64,000 bases of DNA from Ceratodon purpureus (lineage: Eukaryota; Streptophyta; Bryopsida; Pseudoditrichales; Ditrichaceae). The stretch covers positions 1,747,852 to 1,811,851 of the forward strand of contig CM026426.1 in NCBI GenBank assembly GCA_014871385.1. Direction: 5' to 3'. The notes under the pieces were generated by a model, which did no database searches, was not told the DNA's origin, and saw only the letters and a list, made by a program, of their open reading frames with translations. Shown here one piece after another: positions 58,216-64,000 of this stretch (within the stretch, counting starts at the first letter, position 1; each line of letters opens with the position of its first letter). Both the position numbers and the translations under genes were made by a program.

Positions 58216-60570
58216 AGCCTCCTCACAGTCCTCTTCGTTGGCGGAATCCGATGCTTGGACATTGTCGCGCCTACCACCTCCGACCAAGTCATCACACACC
58301 CAAGCATTGCCAATACATCGTTGTCTAGACTACCAATTCAGCAACGCCTTGGCAGCATTTGATTGATGCCACAGCTCGCGCCTTCTACACACAGCTGCGA
58401 ACCTTGCTTCATCAATCAGGGTACTGAGAACTCTGGTGCATTCTAGTTTCTTGTTATACCAATGTTGTAATATTGGGTACCAATGCTAGAATTGTTGCAA
58501 AACAACACTGATGCGCTCTTTGCCATTACCATGAGCTTTATGCGCTTGATTTGCTGCCTTTGCTTGATGATGAGATTTCTCATACCTTGGCAACTCTAGA
58601 CGGACATACTACCGTATTCCTCCACAAACTAACTAGCGTGCCTCACAAGTACATGCTCTCAACAGCCAGAACAATGCTAAAAGTAGTTGGCAAATTGAAG
58701 AAAGTAAGCTATGCCATCAATTCCTAAATAATCTCAAAAATCGGTACAAAACTCATCATGTAATGGGAAAGATGCTCCTCTCCAAAGGCTTTTAAAAATG
58801 TCGTTCCCCACGTTTCTATCTTCCCTTTGAACTAGAGTTGTTGTTTTGTTGTCAACACCAAATCGCTCAAGTATGGTAGAACCTCTTCAAAGGCTTGCCA
58901 CATAGCAGCCCTTGCCCTACAATTTGCACCACCGAGACTATTATTACTCTCGGATTGACATATGTCTTTCAAGGCCTTGTCATTGTCAGACCAAACGCTT
59001 GGTCTGAAAAGTCTGTTGGCAACAATGCCACTGAAAGATGGTTTCTATTACACATTCCTTGTGCTGCCACTCACCTTTAATTCCTTTCTAATCTCTACAT
59101 TGCCACCATGAGCCTGATCGTTGACAAGGACTTCTCCATGTGCTCTATTGCTGTAGCCCTGAGTCTTTGATCTTGTATGTTCCAGACACAAATGATATGC
59201 TAATGCACAAATTTCTCTATTTATCAAACATGGGCATGTAGTGTACAAATGTGCACTCTATACAATGGAATTGGCAAGATAGGCAGCTGCCTTGTATGTG
59301 CACGCATGTCACAAGGTTCTGGTGCCGCAGAGTTGGCAAACAGTCCTCCCACCTAGTTGGGTTTAGCACGTTTTCTGATGGTAGCATTCGCCTAACTTGT
59401 TGTCCCTACGGCAGGCTTAACCATGTTTTGCTCATAGTATATGTAGTTCATTACACATGAAGGCTCGGATTGAATCCCGTACATACACTTGATAGTCTTC
59501 ATATCCGCGGCAAGGTGCCACTCCACATGGATTTCACCAACATCGACGACTTGAAGTTTTTAGCCATTGGACTCTGCTATAATCACAGCTAGGAACTTGG
59601 ATTTCCCAAATATCCAAGAGAGAACTTCGTAGGACTCCTTTTCCACTTGGAAGGTTGCAACTAATCAAATTTCTTGCTCCGATTGGATTGAGGAAAATAG
59701 GGCATAGTCCTTCTGAATGTTTGTGTGGAGTGCCATAGTCATCAATGTGATGCTGACACATTCAAATTTCTTGCCATTCACAATCTTAGCCTCGTCCAAT
59801 TTCATGAAAAATACCACCAGTGCCTCTCTCAACTTTGTGGAAACATGGCAAGTGGTTGTGAGGGCTCACTACATCTCGATAAATGCATCAGCTGACAGCA
59901 AATATTGAAAACAACAAACTGCGGTGTTTACATAACTGATGGAAGGAACACATCTTTTTCGTGATTCCGTAGAAGAACACCATGCTTCTTTGGGCAACCT
60001 CAAGGCTTGTGAAAAGGGAATTCTTCTTAGTCAAGACAACCTCTTTTACCATGTCCTCGCATGTCTTGTTCTTCTAAGAAATTCATGGCAGCGTCAATTG
60101 ACCTTCACCATGGTAGTATTTGCCAATATACTGGGGCAAGTTTGCATTCAACTCTTGCTGAAGGAGTTTCACATGATAAAGGCTTGGTAAAATACTGCCG
60201 CTCACTCGTTTGTTGAGATCAACAATGAGAGCCTTGACAACTTTGTAGATAGCATCATATCCCCAATGGAAAACCCCTGCCTAGTTGCAAGCAGCAAGAA
60301 TATTGTCTATTCCTTTATTCTTACCAATCGATTTAAGCACATTGTTGGCAATCTTTGCCATAGCAAGCTGAGAAGTGAGGGCTACACCTTCATGCTTTGA
60401 CAGAATTCGAGCTAGTGCTACTACGGTTCTACTTTGGGACTCTTTATCCCCCCACATCGTTGACGCCGACACTCCACTCAATTTCTGTTGACAGCACACT
60501 GCACCACATCTGGCAGCAGCAGTGCCGGCATAAGCTTCACTCTTGCTTTGGTTCCACCTGATCTAGCACT
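58100..60570 (-). pseudogene. Module A2 transposase-like pseudogene
   Basis: Matches A1 block for block: VVALARILSKHEGVALTSQ and NNVLKSIGKNKGIDNILAAC (60499-60281); FFMKLDEAKIVNGKKFECVS (about 59800); EKESYEVLSWIF and VEWHLAADMKTIKCMYGIQS (about 59640-59480); HGGNVEIRKELKVSGSTRNV (59110-59050); MWQAFEEVL (about 58900); and YEKSHHQAKAANQAHKAHG (about 58590-58530). The LAADMKTIKCMYG block is unchanged apart from flanks, supporting its importance. TGA and TAA as well as TAG occur, for example where A1 has Trp in QEIWPVATF. Broken; no product expected. Confidence 0.55.
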
Positions 60571-60571
60571 A

Positions 60572-62395
60572 TAAGAATCTCGTGTTTTTTGAGACATCCA
60601 GAATCATGTTCAAAAAAACAAGTGGACCCATCCGAAAAAACATGCAGACATCTCCGTAGCCCGCGCGTCTCCCGGTGATTTTGGGGGGCAGTGAAGTGTG
60701 CAACGTGGACGCCACGTCCACAACACATTAGCGGACTTTTTTTTGGGCAGTGCCACATGGGAGGAGGATGTCATCGCCGCCATGGTGACGTGGCAGACCA
60801 CGTAGACCCGCCATTTTCTGACGTGGCGGCGCAAAATTCTGACGTATTAGCCGCGTAGGTGTGACGTGGCCTGCCACATAAGCTTAGTTTTTGGGGATTT
60901 TTTAGTTCAAAATGCATTACTGTAGACGTCACCGGGGACATCACCGTGGTTTCGATACGTCTATGTGGTGATACCGTGATGTCTACGCCAATGTTTGTGC
61001 AGACATGAACTCTGTCCAACATTTGTTGTAGTGGACATCTCCATAATGTAGAATTTGCCATGGTTGACATGGCCATGTCAACGTGTACGGGATGTTTGGA
61101 AGGGTGTTTTTGCAGACATGAGGGTGTTTTTGGAAGACATGCGAGTGTTTTTGCAGACATGAGGTTGTGTTTGCAAACATGAAGGTGTCTTTGCAACCAC
61201 AAAGGTGTCTTTGCAGCCATGAAGGTGGCATTTGATTACAAGGAAGTGAAGGAAAGAAGATCACATGAAGAATGGAAAAAGGGAGGAAAGGATAGAAGAT
61301 CACAAGAAGAAATGAACAAGGGAGGAAAGGAAATAAGAAGATGGAGAGCAAGAATGAAGTTAGGAAAAAAAACCCCTCGGACTTTTTGAAGTACCATTCA
61401 GTTTTTAGGTTGTAATTTCTCCATCCTAGCTTGGATTGGGGCGTGCCTTAGCTTTCTGGAAAGCTAAGTTGATTTTGCATCGACCTACAAAATCTCAGAA
61501 GCATAGGATATAAATCCTAGGACTGATTGCTAAAAATCCGAGACCCTTCCTCCAGCCACGCTCCATTAACAACCCCAAGTTTGGGAAGCCATATCTCACT
61601 CTCTATAACTTGGAATTGGACGTGCTTACTACCAATGAAACGCCCTACAAGAGATCTACAATTTTTTTAATTCTTACTTTATTTGGACAAGAAACGAGTG
61701 ACTGATAGGGAAAATAATGGGAGACACTCCATGGAGTAGGAAGAAAACACAAAAAGTTTGAAAACAAGCTCTCAAATACAAGATTAGAAGCCGCCAAAGT
61801 GGCAGCTCACCCTAACCCTACCAAGGCTTAAAGCCCTTATCCAAGGATGAATGCTGCCATCAATAAATGTAGAATGGATGAATGAACGTCACCATGTCTC
61901 GACAGATGTCTATGTTGACATCTTCCAAGACATGCGGATGTCTTTGAAAATGAAATAAAGAAGAAATATGATATTGTAAATTTTATTTACAAAGAAAAAA
62001 TAAATAAAAAGGTTCTTCAATCCCTCTCGGCCTTTTTTTGCTCCCTTTGCTGACCCTGCCCTTCTTGTGGATTTTTTCAGTGCGGGCAGGAAGTTACCGT
62101 GCAACCCAATAATTTCGGGCCCATTTTACCGTCTGTCAAAACCAGGCTTTTGTCGATGTGGCAATTTTGTGTTTAGAAGGATGTCCTCTGCCTCGTCCCA
62201 ATAGACGGGGACGTTTCTCTAGACGTCTTTACGTTTTTTAGCTAGCGTGCCCGTGTTTGGGCACGATAAGCCCAGCTTATCTCAGAAAACCCGCTAACGT
62301 CCTCACGATCCTCAAGACATGATTGACCGACACAGAGACATGACAGAAACACAACCATGTTTTTTGAGAACATCCTCAAATACACAGGTTTCTTA
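60572..62395. mobile_element. 1.8-kb non-autonomous TIR element nested in module A2
   Basis: A1 and A2 align on either side, so this segment is an insertion in A2. Its ends are inverted repeats of about 25 bp, TAAGAA(T/A)C then GTGT and GAG, with one gap, and the dinucleotide TA flanks both sides (60570-60571 and 62396-62397). It encodes no transposase. The interior is rich in AGACAT/ATGTC words and contains a minisatellite at 61099-61227. A TA duplication fits Tc1/mariner-like or related families; the assignment is inference. Confidence 0.7.
61099..61227. repeat. 21-bp minisatellite, six units
   Basis: Units of the form GGTGTTTTTGCAGACATGA, decaying to GGTGTCTTTGCAACCACAAA. Its translation gives the Lys-His-rich frames on the minus strand (CLQKHPH, VCKHNL), which are not genes. 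Confidence 0.85.
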
Positions 62396-62570
62396 TAATG
62401 AAGGTTTCAACTTGTAAATCCCTCCAAGAGCCCAAGCCCTACGTTGCATGCCCATGGGGGTCTCCTTTTCAAAGTTGGCCCTCTGCTAGCAGCGCTCAAG
62501 ATCTTCTTGGAGACTTTGCACATGGCACTCCAATTGCTCCTCCCTTTGGGCATGGCAATCGCGGACAGCC

Positions 62571-63049
62571 TATAATTTAGCCCGCAAATTCGTGCGTGTT
62601 TTCTCTATCTCAATGCAACGCATTCTCCCCATTTGAAGATCTTGAGCCACCCTTGAGTTGCTGGCAACAGCTTCGCCTCTAAGCAGAAGCACTTCTTCAC
62701 TTAACCGTCTCAACCGGATCCACGTCTCCTCTTGTGTAGGACCATGTACACAACGATACATCAGCTTGTATGTATTTCCTTAGAGACCCTGCTCTCCATG
62801 GCATATGAATTCAATGAAATCTTTAAGAGTTTTGATTGGAGGTGGCTTCGTTGTTAGGGGGTCAACAAGGTAAATGTCTCCATTGATCGACAAGTCAATG
62901 TTGGTGTCTCTAAGACACCTCTCTGCTGGAAACGAGCTTTTCATGCGCAGCTCCACTTGTTTAGAACCTCAAGTGATGACCAAGGCATAGCATGCGTCCA
63001 GTGAAACTTGAGGATTGGACTGAGTGCTACGTGCAGCCCATGCTGCCAT
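62571..63049 (-). pseudogene. Module A2 ORF1
   Basis: Starts MAAWAARSTQ at 63049. The core CLRDTNIDLSINGDIYLVDP and KPPPIKTLKDFIEFICHGE is almost the same as in A1 ORF1. A TAA follows HGEQGL; then the coiled-coil half continues in the same frame (62761-62570). The conservation of the core between copies suggests past selection on the protein. Confidence 0.55.
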
Positions 63050-63900
63050 CGTGAACCTAAAAATTCAAACACTTGATTGAATCTCCTCTGGGCAACTTAG
63101 TGACCTGTAGCCAATCAAGAAAACTTGTTATGATTCTGGGACACCTCCAACGCCCAAAACAAACTCTGAACAAACTCTCTAAACCGTAATTATAGTTGCT
63201 CGACAACCAAATTCACAATCACAACTACTTCTAATATAGTTCGGTAAAAAACGGGCCAGACCTTCAACCTGGAAACCTAACCTGTTAGAAACCATTGTGG
63301 CAGCAAGGTCTGATGGCACCAAATTTCAAATTTCTAAAACCCATTAACCTACAAACACCCCATACAGCTTCATCGTGGCAACTCACCTTCCCTTCAAGTA
63401 CATCAATTTGCATCTCTTTGATAAAAGCAATGTCGATGACTAAGAATGAGCCTTCGGCGCCGTTGTTGTCAGCGGACGCCAGAAACAAATTAATCTGAAA
63501 CCCAATTTTGCACCATTGATCTCGGGCGCCATCGTCATTTGGAATCTTTTGAGCAAATCACATTGAATTGTACGTGTCATAGTGGCATAATTGAATTGTG
63601 GGAAGCAGAACTACGCGCTGCGTTTTCTTGGTGTTGAACGGCGTAGAGCCGGTGGCGCCATCACGCCCAAACCGTTGTAGCAACAAATCGAAGAAACCAT
63701 GGATCAAGGCAATGGATCAAGGGAGTTTATTATTCGCAGAGCTATAAATTCCATTCCTTGGCACTCACCGAACACCGTCGACACCTCGGTGTCAACGAGG
63801 CAAAACCCAGCCATGCAACTCTCTTCCGATTCTTGTCAGGCCGCTGCAAGCAGCGTTTGCTCCTCGTGCTGACAGCAACAGAGGGGTGTTATGGCAAGAA
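63050..63900 (-). other. Leader of module A2
   Basis: About 850 bp between the box and ORF1, like the 750 bp in A1. Parts match the A1 leader (CCCCTCTG..GCT, then CGCTGC..GCAG). The open frames at 63285-63498 on both strands overlap each other and show no domain. No gene called. Confidence 0.4.
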
Positions 63901-63901
63901 G

Positions 63902-63963
63902 CCCACCTAATCCGGGTTGTCTTACAAGGCCTTTTGGAGACCCCAAATTTCTCCTAATGGTTT
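63902..63963 (-). repeat. Conserved GGGGTCTCC box upstream of module A2
   Basis: Inverted relative to 41477: minus strand reads GGGGTCTCCAAAAGGCC, TTGTAAG and GGATTAGGTGGG. The preceding CCATTAGGAGAAATTT also matches the unit at 46.4 kb, so homology extends outside the box. Confidence 0.7.
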
Positions 63964-64000
63964 GTCAAAGTAGAAGTTTCATAGCCTAAGCTCTAAACTC

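Larger units (their letters stand above)
57700..63960 (-). mobile_element. Module A, copy 2 (inverted, decayed, with a nested insertion)
   Basis: Holds the same blocks as A1 in reverse orientation: the GGGGTCTCC box (63944-63902), ORF1 (63049-62571), its tail EKETPMGMQRRAWAL (about 62460), then after a 1.8-kb insertion the transposase-like text from 60540 down to about 58100. Block identity to A1 is high enough to align DNA by eye (for example 44222-44450 with 59280-59050). Stops here are of all three kinds, so it is older or less constrained than A1. Confidence 0.55.

Noticed and set aside
60771..61351. Minus-strand frames rich in QKH and VCK motifs
   Set aside because: They are translations of the 21-bp minisatellite and surrounding words inside the nested element.
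62247..62264. Short hairpin GTGCCC..GGGCAC as a terminator or regulatory site
   Set aside because: Six-base stem in non-coding transposon interior; expected by chance in eukaryotic DNA of this length.

Overview
The window looks like nuclear DNA of a land plant or streptophyte alga with motile sperm. It has plant-type Ty3/gypsy (chromovirus) and Ty1/copia elements, AT-rich introns, long microsatellites, and spliced exons of the flagellar protein CFAP58, which seed plants with non-motile sperm lack. A bryophyte, lycophyte, fern or charophyte fits; I cannot narrow it further. No bacterial features, rRNA genes or CRISPR arrays are visible. Almost everything outside the CFAP58 exons is mobile DNA or its remains.

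Layout. 1-4.9 kb: decayed, unrecognised coding scraps, with an excess of the word GTCTCG/CGAGAC. 4.93-10.60 kb: a complete but mutated minus-strand chromovirus with 351-bp LTRs and a GTGAT target duplication. 10.89-16.42 kb: a minus-strand Ty1/copia element with identical 143-bp LTRs. Between its pol end and 3' LTR it carries an opposite-strand reading frame ending in an RNase H1-type RNA:DNA hybrid-binding domain. 16.4-21 kb: a transposase-associated-domain scrap and a decayed minus-strand coiled-coil plus RING-like gene. 21.5-33.7 kb: tandem repeats and nested, heavily decayed Ty3/gypsy elements on both strands. 34.47-38.37 kb: five clean consecutive CFAP58 exons, bracketed by inverted copies of a gypsy fragment. 

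41.4-64 kb is the most unusual part. Two gene modules occur twice in opposite orientation. Module A is a small ORF1 followed by a transposase-like gene; module B is a protein of about 600 residues with coiled coils and a RING-like zinc motif. The order reads A1>B1> on the plus strand and <C<B2<A2 on the minus strand, so about 22.5 kb is roughly tail-to-tail. A conserved GGGGTCTCC box lies upstream of both A copies, and related GC-rich degenerate repeats lie upstream of both B copies. The whole tract is peppered with a short near-palindromic word, TTGCTGSCAGCAA, in every frame and strand. A1 and B1 carry in-frame stops within otherwise continuous coding blocks, and all of these are TAG. A 1.8-kb terminal-inverted-repeat element with a TA target duplication is nested in A2. 

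My reading is that modules A and B belong to a little-known transposon family encoding a DDE-like transposase and a RING-type accessory protein, and that D (18.4-21 kb) is an older relative of B. That grouping is inference from order, orientation and sequence resemblance seen by eye. Family assignments are recognition from memory; no database search was run.
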